64,000 bases of DNA from Sinorhizobium sp. B11 (GCA_039725955.1 CP091034.1:2046001-2110000); one strand, 5' to 3'. Shown: positions 1-9,008, numbered from the stretch's first letter. A program made the numbers and translations. Notes: generated by a model from the letters alone, not told the origin.

Positions 1-1
1 T

Positions 2-1219
2 CGTTTTCTGCAGGGAATGAGCGGCGGCTTCATGCTGATCTGCCAGGTAGCCGTGCTCTCCCATCAATTTCGCGAGGGCCGCGCCCGCAGCATCGCCTTC
101 GGCTGGTGGGGCATCATTTTTGGCATCGGCCTGGGCTTTGGCCCGATCGTCGGCGTCGGCATCGTGGCGGTGGCCGGCTGGCAATGGGTATTCCTCATCC
201 ATGCCGTGCTGGCGGCCGTGACAATCGCTCTCGCGCTGACGGGAATTCAGGAATCGCGTGATCCCGCGGCCGGACGGCTCGATATCGCCGGCATCGCCAC
301 CCTTTCGCTGGCGGTCTTCTGCCTTGCCTTCTTCATCACCCAGGGGCCTGCTCTCGGTTTTGCGAGCCCGGCTGCGCTTGGCATTATAGGACTTGGCGCC
401 GCAAGCCTCGTCGCCTTCGTCGTTGCCGAAAAGCTGAACCCGCGACCGATGTTCGATGCCTCGGTGTTCCGCATCCGCACCTTCTCGGGCGCCATTGTCG
501 GTTCGGCCGCCATGAACATCAGCTTCTGGCCTTTCATGATCTATTTGCCGATCTGGTATGAAGCCGGCCTCGGTTACGGCAGTGTGGCCGCCGGCATCGC
601 CTTGCTGGCCTATACGCTGCCGACGCTGGTCGTGCCGCCGCTTGCCGAGCGGCTTATGCTGCGCTATCGGCCGGGCATCATCATTCCCGGCGGCCTTTTC
701 ACGATCGGGCTGGGCTTCCTGCTGATGAAGTCAGGCAGTGCCGCCGCTGCGCCAAGCTGGCTGACGATGCTGCCCGGCGCGCTGCTTGCCGGCATCGGGC
801 TTGGCTTCACCAATACCCCGGTCACCAACACGACAACCGGTGCGGTATCCAGCGACCGCGCCGGCATGGCCTCCGGCATCGACATGAGCGCCCGGATGAT
901 CTCGCTCGCGATCAACATCGCGGTCATGGGCTTCATCCTGTTCAGCGGCGTGCTCTCCCATCTGAAGAACGTCTTGCCGAACTCGATGGATGCCGGCGAC
1001 CTGCGCCTGCTTGCCGAACGGATCTCCGCCGGCAGCATCGCCGCCCTGCCTGATATTCCGGCCGAGACGGTCCATGATGCGCTGGTCGCAGGCTTCGGCG
1101 GTGTCATGCTCTATGGAGCGATCGGCGTCTGGCTTCTCGCTGCTGCGAGCTTCCTCACCTTTGGCCATTGGAGGACACCGGCCTGCGCCAAGGATTGCAG
1201 CACCCAGCCGGCCGAGTGA
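2..1219 (+). CDS. DHA2-type MFS efflux transporter, 5' truncated by window edge
   Basis: This is the C-terminal part of a 14-helix (DHA2) drug:H+ antiporter of the inner membrane. The reading frame is open from base 2 and reads RFLQGMSGGF, the usual family segment before helix 5, so the ATG at 17 is an internal methionine and the true start lies outside the window. About ten hydrophobic segments follow, including the typical GFGPIVG and GIGLGFTNTP stretches. The substrate cannot be told from sequence. The gene converges on bluB, with a GC-rich hairpin between them. A second DHA2 pump lies 1 kb downstream, but the two are not close copies. Confidence 0.9.
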   Translation, partial: RFLQGMSGGFMLICQVAVLSHQFREGRARSIAFGWWGIIFGIGLGFGPIVGVGIVAVAGWQWVFLIHAVLAAVTIALALTGIQESRDPAAGRLDIAGIATLSLAVFCLAFFITQGPALGFASPAALGIIGLGAASLVAFVVAEKLNPRPMFDASVFRIRTFSGAIVGSAAMNISFWPFMIYLPIWYEAGLGYGSVAAGIALLAYTLPTLVVPPLAERLMLRYRPGIIIPGGLFTIGLGFLLMKSGSAAAAPSWLTMLPGALLAGIGLGFTNTPVTNTTTGAVSSDRAGMASGIDMSARMISLAINIAVMGFILFSGVLSHLKNVLPNSMDAGDLRLLAERISAGSIAALPDIPAETVHDALVAGFGGVMLYGAIGVWLLAAASFLTFGHWRTPACAKDCSTQPAE

Positions 1220-1226
1220 AGCACCC

Positions 1227-1250
1227 CCGCGCCGGCTCAGACCGGCGCGG
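1227..1250. terminator. Hairpin between convergent MFS gene and bluB
   Basis: Nine-base arms CCGCGCCGG and CCGGCGCGG flank a six-base loop. The hairpin sits in the 17-bp space between the two stop codons and overlaps the end of bluB. There is no T-tract, so termination is an inference from its position. Confidence 0.45.
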
Positions 1251-1938
1251 CCTCGCCTTCCACCTGCCCCCAGCCGTCATGGAAGACCAGTTCTTCCAGC
1301 GCCACCCGCTGCCGCCAGCCTTTGACCGCCAGTTCCGGTTCATCGTAGAGCCGGTCGACGAAGCCGGCGCAGAGCCAGGCGACGACTTCGATATGATCGG
1401 GAATGCCAAGTATCTCCTTGAGGTCGCCCTCGCGAAAGATGCTGACCCAGCCGATGCCGACGCCTTCGGCACGGGCCGCGAGCCACAGGTTCTGGATGGC
1501 GCAGACGGTGGAATAGCTGTCCATGCGCGGATTATGCGTGCGTCCCAGCACAACGCTGCCGCTGCGGGTGGGATCGCAGGTCACGCAGATGCCGAGCGGC
1601 GCCTGGACAATGCCTTCAAGCTTCAGCGAACGATACTTTTCCTGCCGCTCGCCGGTGAACATGCGGGCCGCTTCCTCATTCGCCCCGAGGAACGCATCGC
1701 GCACGCGCGCCCTCACCTCGGCACTTTTCACCAGAATGAAATTCCACGGCTGCATGAAGCCGACCGAAGGCGCGTGGTGCGCGGCGGTCAAAAGCCGCGT
1801 CACCAGATCATCCGGCAAGGGATCGGGCAGGAACTGGCTGCGCACGTCACGCCGCGTCATGATCGCGTGATAGACGGCCTCGCGTTCGGCCGCAGAAAAG
1901 CTGGATGCCGGACAAACGGCATCATCAATGGGTCGCAT
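1237..1938 (-). CDS. bluB: 5,6-dimethylbenzimidazole synthase BluB
   Basis: BluB cleaves reduced flavin mononucleotide with O2 to make 5,6-dimethylbenzimidazole, the lower ligand of cobalamin. The protein (233 aa) is a compact nitroreductase-fold enzyme with the family's N-terminal RRDVRSQF and SVGFMQPWNF segments and a GWVSIF stretch near residue 165. The ATG at 1938 is preferred because GGGGA lies eight bases upstream; the in-frame TTG two codons earlier is too close to that site. A cobalamin riboswitch precedes the gene, so expression should fall when B12 is plentiful. No other cobalamin genes are adjacent. Confidence 0.93.
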   Translation of the reverse strand: MRPIDDAVCPASSFSAAEREAVYHAIMTRRDVRSQFLPDPLPDDLVTRLLTAAHHAPSVGFMQPWNFILVKSAEVRARVRDAFLGANEEAARMFTGERQEKYRSLKLEGIVQAPLGICVTCDPTRSGSVVLGRTHNPRMDSYSTVCAIQNLWLAARAEGVGIGWVSIFREGDLKEILGIPDHIEVVAWLCAGFVDRLYDEPELAVKGWRQRVALEELVFHDGWGQVEGEAAPV

Positions 1939-1989
1939 CGTCAAATCCCCAACAACGCAACCGCCCGCCGTCCGCGCGGGTTGGGTCTA

Positions 1990-2165
1990 TCTTGCCAGGC
2001 CGGTCTTCTGACTCGGCGTCCTCCGCTTGGCCGCTGCCTTCCCGGCCGAAAAGCCAGTGGCGTAGTTTGAACGGCGAGCGTCGGCCTTACAGCGTTGGGC
2101 ACGTCCCGGTCTTTCACCGGATTCCCGATTCTCCCGCTGGTGACAGCGGGCACCTGACAGGCGAT
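1990..2165 (-). promoter_or_regulatory. Cobalamin (AdoCbl) riboswitch upstream of bluB
   Basis: Read on the minus strand this region has, in order, a GGTGCC-type opening, a GGGAATCCGGTG segment, the B12-box core GCCACTGG (plus-strand complement near 2054-2061), CGGGAAGGC and the closing GAGTCAGAAGACCGGCCT. These are the conserved blocks of the alphaproteobacterial cobalamin riboswitch. It ends about 50 nt before the bluB start, where it can control translation or termination. Confidence 0.93.
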
Positions 2166-2183
2166 CTATGGCGCGGAAAGGGC

Positions 2184-3749
2184 ATGGCCGCAAGCCACAT
2201 GCGACATTCATTTCGTGGACAGGTTGAAAATGCTGGCCTAGAACGAGACCCTGATCCGAGCGGCGCCACTGGCGCCGAATCCCTTCTCCTTGCATCCCGG
2301 TTGCCCGTGTCCCGCCTAACGCCGATGATACTTGCGGTCGCCCTGTTCATGGAACAGATGGATTCGACCGTGATCGCCACCAGCCTGCCGGCTATAGCGG
2401 CCGATATCGGCACTTCGCCGATCGCGCTGAAGCTTGCGGTAACCAGCTACCTTGTGGCGCTTGCGATCTTCATTCCGATCAGCGGCTGGATGTCGGATCG
2501 CTTCGGCGCGCGCAACATTTTCCGTCTGGCAATCTTCGTTTTCATGGCCGGTTCGATCGCCTGCGCCTTTTCCAATTCCATCGCCGCCTTCGTCATTTCC
2601 CGCCTCATCCAGGGCGCCGGCGGCTCGATGATGACACCGGTCGGGCGATTGCTGCTGGTGCGCGGCACACCACGTCACCAGCTGGTGAATGCCATGGCCT
2701 GGCTCACCATTCCGGCGCTGATCGGCCCGATCATGGGCCCGCCGATCGGCGGCTTCCTGACGACCTATTTGAGTTGGCACTGGATTTTCTGGATCAATGT
2801 GCCGATCGGCATTATCGGCATTGCGCTGGTCACCCGCTTCCTGCCGGCAATTGAGCCACGCAGCCCGAAGCCGATGGATTTTCCGGGTTTCTTCCTGTCC
2901 GGGATCGGCTTTGCCGGTTTCGTCTTCGGCATATCCGTCATCAGCCTGCCGGCCGTTCCCGTCATTTACGGCTATGTCACCGTCGCGGTCGGCGTCCTCT
3001 CCGGCATCCTGTATTTCGTCCATGCCAGGCGCACGCCGCATCCGCTGCTTGATCCGAAAATGTTCCGCTACCCGATGTTTCGGGCGGCGATCCTCGGCGC
3101 CTCGAATTTCCGCATGGGGCTCGGCGCGCTGCCCTTCCTCATGCCGCTGATGCTGCAGCTCGGTTTCGGTCTAACACCGCTGCAGTCTGGCTCTGTCACC
3201 TTCGTCAGCGCACTCGGCTCCATGGGCTCGAAATTCGCTGCAACCCGCACCTATAACGCCTTCGGCTTCCGCAACGTCATCGCCCTCACTACCTTCCTTG
3301 CCGCAATCTTCCTCGGCGTGAACGGCCTCTTCACTGCTGAAACGCCGATCTATCTCATCATGGGCTCTCTTCTCGTCGGCGGACTGCTGCGCTCCATGGC
3401 CTTCTCAGGTGTTAACGCCATGGCCTTCGGGGATGTCGACGAGGCCGACAGCAGCCAGGCGACGGCCATCAATGCCGTGGCGCAGCGCATCTCCATGGCC
3501 ATGGGTGTTGCAGTCGCAGGGACGATCCTGGAAGTGTCCGCGAGCTTCCACGGCGGCCAACTCACGGTCACCGATTTCCATATCGCCTTCTTTATCGTGG
3601 CAGGGATTTCCTCGCTCGCCTGCATCACTTTCCTGCGCCTGCCCGCCAATGCCGGCGATGACATGACGACACGCCGCGCCAAGCATGGACATGCCGAAGC
3701 GGCTGCGCCGGAAGATGCCCAGAGAGAGGCAATGGCCGAAAGCCGATAA
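2184..3749 (+). CDS. DHA2-type MFS multidrug transporter
   Basis: This is a proton-driven efflux pump of the inner membrane with about 14 predicted helices. The opening helix contains MEQMDSTVIATSLPAIA, the DHA2 D1-like motif, followed by SGWMSDRFGARNIF (loop 2-3 motif A) and RLIQGAGGSMMTPVGR. Start choice is uncertain: the ATG at 2184 has GGAAAGG just upstream, but homologues usually begin closer to the first helix, so GTG 2307 or ATG 2325 are possible. The longer open frame upstream runs through the antisense of the riboswitch and is not coding. The gene is divergent from bluB. The substrate is unknown. Confidence 0.88.
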   Translation: MAASHMRHSFRGQVENAGLERDPDPSGATGAESLLLASRLPVSRLTPMILAVALFMEQMDSTVIATSLPAIAADIGTSPIALKLAVTSYLVALAIFIPISGWMSDRFGARNIFRLAIFVFMAGSIACAFSNSIAAFVISRLIQGAGGSMMTPVGRLLLVRGTPRHQLVNAMAWLTIPALIGPIMGPPIGGFLTTYLSWHWIFWINVPIGIIGIALVTRFLPAIEPRSPKPMDFPGFFLSGIGFAGFVFGISVISLPAVPVIYGYVTVAVGVLSGILYFVHARRTPHPLLDPKMFRYPMFRAAILGASNFRMGLGALPFLMPLMLQLGFGLTPLQSGSVTFVSALGSMGSKFAATRTYNAFGFRNVIALTTFLAAIFLGVNGLFTAETPIYLIMGSLLVGGLLRSMAFSGVNAMAFGDVDEADSSQATAINAVAQRISMAMGVAVAGTILEVSASFHGGQLTVTDFHIAFFIVAGISSLACITFLRLPANAGDDMTTRRAKHGHAEAAAPEDAQREAMAESR

Positions 3750-3822
3750 AACTTCACAGGCCTGTCATTTTTCCTCACAGAATCCACGTGACAATTCCAA
3801 TTCGCATGTCTACATAGGCGGC

Positions 3823-3897
3823 ATGTCGATTTCGTCCGTTTACGCATCGCGATTTTATTCGTACCGCTGCTTCCAGCGGATGCGGGTCTGTGCGTAA
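3823..3897 (+). CDS. Aromatic-rich leader peptide of the aroG attenuator
   Basis: A 24-residue ORF has AGGCGG just upstream of its ATG. Its centre reads VYASRFYSYRCF: three Tyr and two Phe codons within twelve codons. The 5' part of a hairpin (3864-3879) begins inside it, and a terminator hairpin follows 30 nt after its stop codon, upstream of the DAHP synthase gene. This is the classical layout of amino-acid-sensing attenuation. Ribosome stalling at the Tyr/Phe codons when charged tRNA is scarce would favour antitermination. Function is inferred from layout. Confidence 0.75.
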   Translation: MSISSVYASRFYSYRCFQRMRVCA

Positions 3898-3954
3898 CCG
3901 AAACTAACGCGACGACACACCCGAACAGCCGCTAGTCAACCTGGCGGCTTTTTT
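3864..3954 (+). promoter_or_regulatory. Transcription attenuator for aroG
   Basis: Three alternative pairings are visible. 1:2 pairs CCGCTG (3864-3869) with CAGCGG (3874-3879). 3:4, the terminator, pairs AGCCGC (3927-3932) with GCGGCT (3944-3949), followed by a run of six T (3949-3954). The antiterminator 2:3 can pair AGCGG (3875-3879) with CCGCT (3929-3933), CGGGT (3882-3886) with ACCCG (3919-3923) and GTG with CAC. The pairings are seen in sequence; the mechanism is inferred. Confidence 0.75.
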
Positions 3955-3990
3955 GTTCCGCCACGGTATGACCAAACAGGAGAGCATACC

Positions 3991-5058
3991 GTGACTGACA
4001 CTATTGATGATCTGCGCATCGTCGAGATCACCCCGCTGACCAAACCTGCCGATATTATCAAGGAAATCCCGCGTGACCGAGCGGTGACCGAGACCGTGAC
4101 CGGCACGCGCGACACGATCCATAATATCCTGACGGGCAAGGACGACCGCCAGCTGGTCATCATCGGTCCCTGCTCGATCCATGATCCGGCAGCCGCCCGC
4201 GAATACGCCTCCCGCCTCGTTGAGCAGCGACGACGCCTCTCCGGCGATCTCGAAATCGTCATGCGCGTCTATTTCGAAAAGCCCCGCACCACCGTCGGCT
4301 GGAAGGGGTTGATGAACGATCCGCATCTCGACGGCAGCTACCGTATCGAGGAAGGTCTGCGCCTCGCCCGCCGCCTGCTGCTCGACATCAACGCCATGGG
4401 CCTGCCGGCCGGCTGCGAATTCCTCGATACGATCACGCCGCAATACATCGCCGATCTCGTCAGCTACGGCGCCATCGGCGCGCGTACGACCGAAAGCCAG
4501 ATCCACCGTCAGCTCGCCTCGGGTCTCTCCTGCCCGATCGGCTTCAAGAACGGCACGGACGGCAGCGCGCGTGTCGCGCTCGACGCGATCATGGCGGCTT
4601 CCCAGCCGCACCATTTCCCGGCTGTCACCAAGGATGGACAGGCAGCGATCGCCTCCACCCGCGGCAACGAGGACTGCCACATCATCCTGCGCGGCGGCAA
4701 GCGCCCGAACTATGAGGCAGCCGACGTCCAGGCCGTCATCGCCGAGGCAACCAAGCTCGGTGTCGACCCGCGCATGCTGATCGATGCCAGCCACGCCAAC
4801 AGCGGCAAGGATCCGATGAACCAGCCGAAGGTCGTCCACGACGTCGCCGGCCAGATCGTCGCCGGCAACGATCACATCAAGGGCATGATGATCGAGAGCA
4901 ATCTCGTCGCCGGCCGTCAGGACCTCGTTCCCGGCAAGCCGCTCGTCTACGGCCAGTCGATCACCGACGGCTGCATCGGCTGGGACATGTCGGTCGACGT
5001 TCTCGAGGATCTGGCTCAGGCCGTCCGTGATCGCCGCAAGGCCGCTGTTGCGGCTTGA
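3991..5058 (+). CDS. aroG: Class I 3-deoxy-7-phosphoheptulonate (DAHP) synthase
   Basis: The enzyme condenses phosphoenolpyruvate and erythrose 4-phosphate, the first step of the shikimate pathway. The 355-aa product matches the AroF/G/H type in length and in motifs such as IIGPCSIHDPAAAREYA, LDTITPQYIADLVSYGAIGARTTESQIHR, GFKNGTDG and DASHANSGKDP. The start is GTG at 3991, preceded by AGGAG. The aromatic leader and attenuator upstream suggest control by Phe/Tyr supply. A second, class II DAHP synthase lies at 25044-26426, so the organism encodes both types. The symbol follows family similarity, not proof of which aromatic acid inhibits it. Confidence 0.93.
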   Translation: MTDTIDDLRIVEITPLTKPADIIKEIPRDRAVTETVTGTRDTIHNILTGKDDRQLVIIGPCSIHDPAAAREYASRLVEQRRRLSGDLEIVMRVYFEKPRTTVGWKGLMNDPHLDGSYRIEEGLRLARRLLLDINAMGLPAGCEFLDTITPQYIADLVSYGAIGARTTESQIHRQLASGLSCPIGFKNGTDGSARVALDAIMAASQPHHFPAVTKDGQAAIASTRGNEDCHIILRGGKRPNYEAADVQAVIAEATKLGVDPRMLIDASHANSGKDPMNQPKVVHDVAGQIVAGNDHIKGMMIESNLVAGRQDLVPGKPLVYGQSITDGCIGWDMSVDVLEDLAQAVRDRRKAAVAA

Positions 5059-5073
5059 TAGGCAGCATCAAGC

Positions 5074-5094
5074 GCGGCGGGCAGCACCCGCCGC
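5074..5094 (+). terminator. Terminator after aroG
   Basis: The arms GCGGCGGG and CCCGCCGC enclose the loop CAGCA, followed by the short T-rich stretch CCTGTTT, 16 nt after the aroG stop codon. Confidence 0.6.
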
Positions 5095-5148
5095 CTGTTT
5101 ACAAAATGGCTTGTGGAGTCGGTGACATCAATGCAATCGTAACGCCTT

Positions 5149-5697
5149 ATGATTGAATATTTTAAGGACAAAAACTTGATTGCCGCTCCTGCTCGCTTAC
5201 TTTTTGCCTGCTGCATAGCGTTAACCTTAGGATTCAATGCCGAGCTCGCCAACGCTGACACAGCTGATAGCCCAAGTGTTTTTAAACTGGGTAGTTCACT
5301 AGATGAGGCCCGTCGCATCTCAAGCGAGCGGGGTTGGAAGGTGAGAGTGCTTTCACCCGACCTTCCCGGTCAATGGTATGTTGATGGGGCAGAGGTTAAT
5401 CTTTTCGTCTGCGATAACAACAACAAGATTGCCAGCGTTTCAAAAACTCGAGATGGAGGCGTTGATGAGTTCGCCTCGATCGTGTCCTATTCATTTACAT
5501 CCAAATATGGTCAACCGAAGACGACAGTCGTGGCGTTTCCGCTCGGACAAACCACTGTCTCAAGTATCGATTCAACATTCGCCCCTTCCGAAGGCGAGTC
5601 TGTTCGGGTGCAACTCCAAAGTATCGGAGGGCACTCAAGAATTACTGTGCACCGCGCTTCTGAAACACCGTGCCCAGCGGAAAACGGACCCCGCTAA
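5149..5697 (+). CDS. Exported protein of unknown function
   Basis: I do not recognise this 182-aa protein. The N-terminus has a basic stretch and a hydrophobic segment (LLFACCIALTLGF) ending before ANADTADS, consistent with a Sec signal peptide cleaved near residue 36. The mature part is about 145 residues with two cysteines. It opens with a FKLGSSLDEARRI segment reminiscent of small periplasmic domains that begin with 'G-x-s-xxea'. The codon use is more AT-rich than the neighbours, hinting at later acquisition. The ribosome site is weak (TAACGCC before ATG). It stands alone between aroG and the convergent beta-propeller gene. Confidence 0.6.
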   Translation: MIEYFKDKNLIAAPARLLFACCIALTLGFNAELANADTADSPSVFKLGSSLDEARRISSERGWKVRVLSPDLPGQWYVDGAEVNLFVCDNNNKIASVSKTRDGGVDEFASIVSYSFTSKYGQPKTTVVAFPLGQTTVSSIDSTFAPSEGESVRVQLQSIGGHSRITVHRASETPCPAENGPR

Positions 5698-5742
5698 TCA
5701 GTTATCTCCCACCACCCCATCATCAAATGGCGGTGCGCCCTC

Positions 5743-6576
5743 TCAAGATCTCACCGGAAAATACCGCACATAGGCGAATTCCTCGCCATCCGGCGACCAG
5801 TTCGGCACGTTGATCGTGCCCTGCCCGCCAAAAAGCTCGAACAGTTCCGTCAGGTTGCCGCCATCCATGTCCATCATCCTGAGGCGCACATTGAGATCGC
5901 GCGGATGATCGAAAACGTCGGGGTCGTAGGAAAGGATCAGCACCTTGTCATTGTCCGGTGATGGATGGGCGAACCAGTTGCCGTAATTGTCCGATGTCAC
6001 CTGCTGGAGACCCGTGCCATCGGGGTGGATGCGCCAGATCTGCATCAGCCCGGTACGGCTCGAATTGAAATAGATCCACTGCCCGTCGGCCGACCAGTCC
6101 GGCCCGTCGTTGCGGCCCTCGCCATGCGTCAGCCGCTTCTCCTCACCACCATTGACCGAGATCGTATAGATATCGAAGACGTCGTTGCGGATACCGCAAT
6201 AGGCAAGCTCGCGCCCGTCTGGCGACCAGCCGTGCCAGTAGGAGGGCAGGTTCCTGGTGATCAGACGCGGCTTGCCGCCTTCGATCGGCAGGATGTAGAT
6301 CGCCGACTTGCCGAATTCGGTCTTGTCGGAAATGACGATCTGCTCGCCATCGGGCGATATGCCGTGGTCGTTGTTGCAATGGACCGCAAAGCCGGTATCG
6401 ACACGCTCCACCAGGTCGCTGCCATCGAGACGCAGGCGATAGAGCAGCCCGTCGCCATTGATCAGCAGATAGGCGCCGTCGCGCGAGAAATTCGGCGCCT
6501 CGACCAGCGCTTCCGTCTGCCAGATGACACGGCTTTCGCCCCGCCGCACATTGTAGATTTCAACTGAGCTGCGCAT
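5743..6576 (-). CDS. TolB-like (PD40) beta-propeller protein
   Basis: This 277-aa protein is built of WD40-like/PD40 repeats, each with a W/SPDG core: FSRDGAYL, ISPDGEQI, WSPDGREL, WSADGQWIYF, SPDNDKVL, WSPDGEEFAYV. That makes a six-bladed propeller of the TolB C-terminal kind. It lacks TolB's N-terminal domain and any signal peptide, so it is probably cytoplasmic and its partner is unknown. It starts 27 bp after nadE on the same strand and is probably co-transcribed with it. Its role in relation to NAD synthesis cannot be told. Confidence 0.8.
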   Translation of the reverse strand: MRSSVEIYNVRRGESRVIWQTEALVEAPNFSRDGAYLLINGDGLLYRLRLDGSDLVERVDTGFAVHCNNDHGISPDGEQIVISDKTEFGKSAIYILPIEGGKPRLITRNLPSYWHGWSPDGRELAYCGIRNDVFDIYTISVNGGEEKRLTHGEGRNDGPDWSADGQWIYFNSSRTGLMQIWRIHPDGTGLQQVTSDNYGNWFAHPSPDNDKVLILSYDPDVFDHPRDLNVRLRMMDMDGGNLTELFELFGGQGTINVPNWSPDGEEFAYVRYFPVRS

Positions 6577-6603
6577 TCATCCCTCCCAGATATTTGAAGC
6601 GTC

Positions 6604-8292
6604 TCAGCGATCCCGGAACCGGTTGGTGATCGGGTAGCGCCGGTCGCGGCCGAAATTCTTCTTCGTGATCTTCACGCCCGGTGCCGACTGGCGGCGCTTG
6701 TATTCGGCGAGATAGAGCAGATGCTCGATGCGGTGCACCGTCTCGACGTCATGGCCGCGCGCCACGATCTCCTCGACCGCCATTTCCCGTTCGACCAGGC
6801 ATTCAAGAATGTCGTCGAGCGCTGGATAAGGCGGCAGCGAATCCTGGTCCTTCTGATCCGGGCGAAGTTCGGCCGACGGTGCCTTGTCGATGATGTTTTG
6901 CGGAATGACCACGCCCGAAGGGCCGAGCGCATCCGGCGGCACATTCTCGTTGCGCCAGCGGGCGAGCGCATAGACCTGCATCTTGTAGAGGTCCTTGATC
7001 GGGTTGAAGCCGCCGTTCATGTCGCCGTAGAGCGTCGCATAGCCGACCGACATTTCCGACTTGTTGCCGGTGGTGACGACCATCGAGCCGAACTTGTTGG
7101 AGATCGCCATGAGGATGACGCCGCGGGCGCGGCTCTGCAGGTTTTCCTCGGTGATGCCGCTGTCTGTGCCCTCGAAGAGATTCGAGAGTGCGGATGAAAA
7201 GCCAGCAACCGGTTCTTCGATCGGAACGATGTCATAGCGGCAGCCAAGCGCCTTGGCGCAATCAGCGGCGTCCTTGAACGAATCCTCCGATGTATAGCGG
7301 TATGGCAGCATCACCGTGCGCACCCGCTCTTCGCCGAGCGCATCGACGGCAATCGCCGCGCAGATCGCCGAATCGATGCCGCCGGAAAGCCCGAGCACGA
7401 CATTCTTGAAGCCGTTCTTGTTCACATAGTCGCGGAAACCGAGCAGGCAGGCGCGGTAGTCGGCTTCTTCGCTCTCGGGTATGCGCGCCATCGGCCCTTG
7501 CGAGCAATGCCAGCCGTTTTCGGTGCGTTTCCAGGTCGTCACGGCCAGTGCCGTTTCGAACTGGCTGAGCTGGAAGGCGAGCGACTTGTCGGCATTGAAG
7601 GCAAAGCTTGCGCCATCGAAGACGAGCTCGTCCTGGCCGCCGAGCTGGGCGGCATAGACCATCGGCAGCCCGGTTTCGATTACCTGCTTCAGCACGACCT
7701 GATGGCGGATATCGACCTTGCCGCGATAATAGGGCGAACCGTTCGGCACGAGCAGGATTTCCGCCCCGCTTTCGGCCAGCGTCTCGCAGACGCCGAGATC
7801 GCCCCAGATATCTTCGCAGATCGGAATGCCGATGCGAACGCCGCGGAAATTCACCGGCCCCGGCATGGCGCCCTGGTCGAAGACGCGCTTCTCGTCGAAC
7901 TCGCCATAGTTGGGCAGGTCGATCTTGTCTCTGACGGCGATCACCTTGCCGCCGTCGAGCACGGCGATGGAATTGTAGCGGCCCGTCTCGTCCTGGCGCG
8001 GGAAGCCGATGACGATGCCCGGTCCGCCATCGGCGGTATCGGCCGCAAGGCTTTCCACCGCTTTCCAGCAGGCGTGGATGAAAGCTGGCTTCAGAACGAG
8101 GTCTTCCGGCGGGTAACCGGAGATGAAAAGCTCGGTCATCATGAGGATATGCGCGCCCTGGCGGGCTGCATCAGCACGCGCCTCGCGCACCTTGGCAAGG
8201 TTTCCGGCGACATCGCCCACCGTGGGGTTCAGCTGGGCGATGGCGATGTCGAACGTATGGGAGAGAGCGTTTTCCTGTGTCATGTCATTCAT
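6604..8292 (-). CDS. nadE: Glutamine-dependent NAD+ synthetase
   Basis: NadE converts nicotinate adenine dinucleotide to NAD+ with ATP and glutamine-derived ammonia. Residues 1 to about 260 form a nitrilase-type glutaminase domain (catalytic Cys in IPICEDIW). The rest is the ATP pyrophosphatase synthase domain with the P-loop LGLSGGIDSA and the YATLYGDMNGGFNPIKDLYK segment. The 562-aa length is normal for the two-domain enzyme. The ATG at 8292 is preceded by GGGGCGGA; a second ATG lies three codons further in. The gene heads a small operon with the propeller gene downstream. Confidence 0.96.
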   Translation of the reverse strand: MNDMTQENALSHTFDIAIAQLNPTVGDVAGNLAKVREARADAARQGAHILMMTELFISGYPPEDLVLKPAFIHACWKAVESLAADTADGGPGIVIGFPRQDETGRYNSIAVLDGGKVIAVRDKIDLPNYGEFDEKRVFDQGAMPGPVNFRGVRIGIPICEDIWGDLGVCETLAESGAEILLVPNGSPYYRGKVDIRHQVVLKQVIETGLPMVYAAQLGGQDELVFDGASFAFNADKSLAFQLSQFETALAVTTWKRTENGWHCSQGPMARIPESEEADYRACLLGFRDYVNKNGFKNVVLGLSGGIDSAICAAIAVDALGEERVRTVMLPYRYTSEDSFKDAADCAKALGCRYDIVPIEEPVAGFSSALSNLFEGTDSGITEENLQSRARGVILMAISNKFGSMVVTTGNKSEMSVGYATLYGDMNGGFNPIKDLYKMQVYALARWRNENVPPDALGPSGVVIPQNIIDKAPSAELRPDQKDQDSLPPYPALDDILECLVEREMAVEEIVARGHDVETVHRIEHLLYLAEYKRRQSAPGVKITKKNFGRDRRYPITNRFRDR

Positions 8293-8471
8293 TTAATCCG
8301 CCCCTTCGTGCACCGCAATAAGCGGCGTCAAAAGCCGTAACGATCTGCGGCGAAAAATTTATGAATGCTGACTCACACTTCTGTTTGCCTTGCGCGACGC
8401 CGATACGCATTGCAATTTGCAGCAGTGGCGGAATACTGCGCGCCAATTCGATCCATTCCCGGGACAATGCC

Positions 8472-9008
8472 ATGTATAATCTTCCGAATTTCGTCCACCT
8501 GCATTTCGGCAAATCGGCCGAAGAACTGGGTGACATCGAAAAGCGCGTGCTGGCCAAGGCACATGAGCGCAAGATCATCTCCACCGACATCAACGCTGCC
8601 ATTGCTGCCGAATCTTCCGTCGGCCAGCGGTTGGCGGATGGCATCGCCCGCGTCGGCGGCTCATGGTCTTTCATCCTCGCCTTCCTCGCCTTCCTCCTGA
8701 TCTGGACGGTCATCAATACGGTCATCCTGATGACCCGCGCCTTCGACCCCTATCCCTTCGTTTTCCTGAACCTGATCCTCTCCATGCTCGCCGCCATCCA
8801 GGCGCCGATCATCATGATGTCGCAGAACCGTCAGGCTGAACGCGACCGTTTCGAAGCGGCCAAGGATTACGAGGTGAACCTGAAGGCTGAACTGGAGGTG
8901 CTCTCGCTGCATCAGAAGATCGACATGCGGGTTCTGACGGAACTGACCGCGCTGCGCGAAGACGTCTCCCGGCTGAACGCCATCCTTGGGGAACGCGGAC
9001 AGGCTTGA
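8472..9008 (+). CDS. DUF1003 family membrane protein
   Basis: The protein has two close hydrophobic helices (WSFILAFLAFLLIWTVINTVI and PFVFLNLILSMLAAIQAPIIMM) joined by a short AFDPYPF loop, then MSQNRQAERDRFEAAKDYEVN and a C-terminal coiled coil. This is the diagnostic layout of DUF1003, whose function is not established. The frame stays open back to an ATG at 8361. I prefer 8472 because the extra 37 residues (cysteine-rich, without family features) do not resemble homologues, though no strong ribosome site marks either start. The gene is divergent from nadE. Confidence 0.75.
   Translation: MYNLPNFVHLHFGKSAEELGDIEKRVLAKAHERKIISTDINAAIAAESSVGQRLADGIARVGGSWSFILAFLAFLLIWTVINTVILMTRAFDPYPFVFLNLILSMLAAIQAPIIMMSQNRQAERDRFEAAKDYEVNLKAELEVLSLHQKIDMRVLTELTALREDVSRLNAILGERGQA

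Noticed and set aside
1905..2183. Long in-frame extension of the second MFS gene
   Set aside because: It reads through the antisense of the cobalamin riboswitch; family members start at the first helix.
3904..4875. Long minus-strand frame opposite aroG
   Set aside because: It is the antisense shadow of a conserved enzyme gene, as in GC-rich DNA; no family features.
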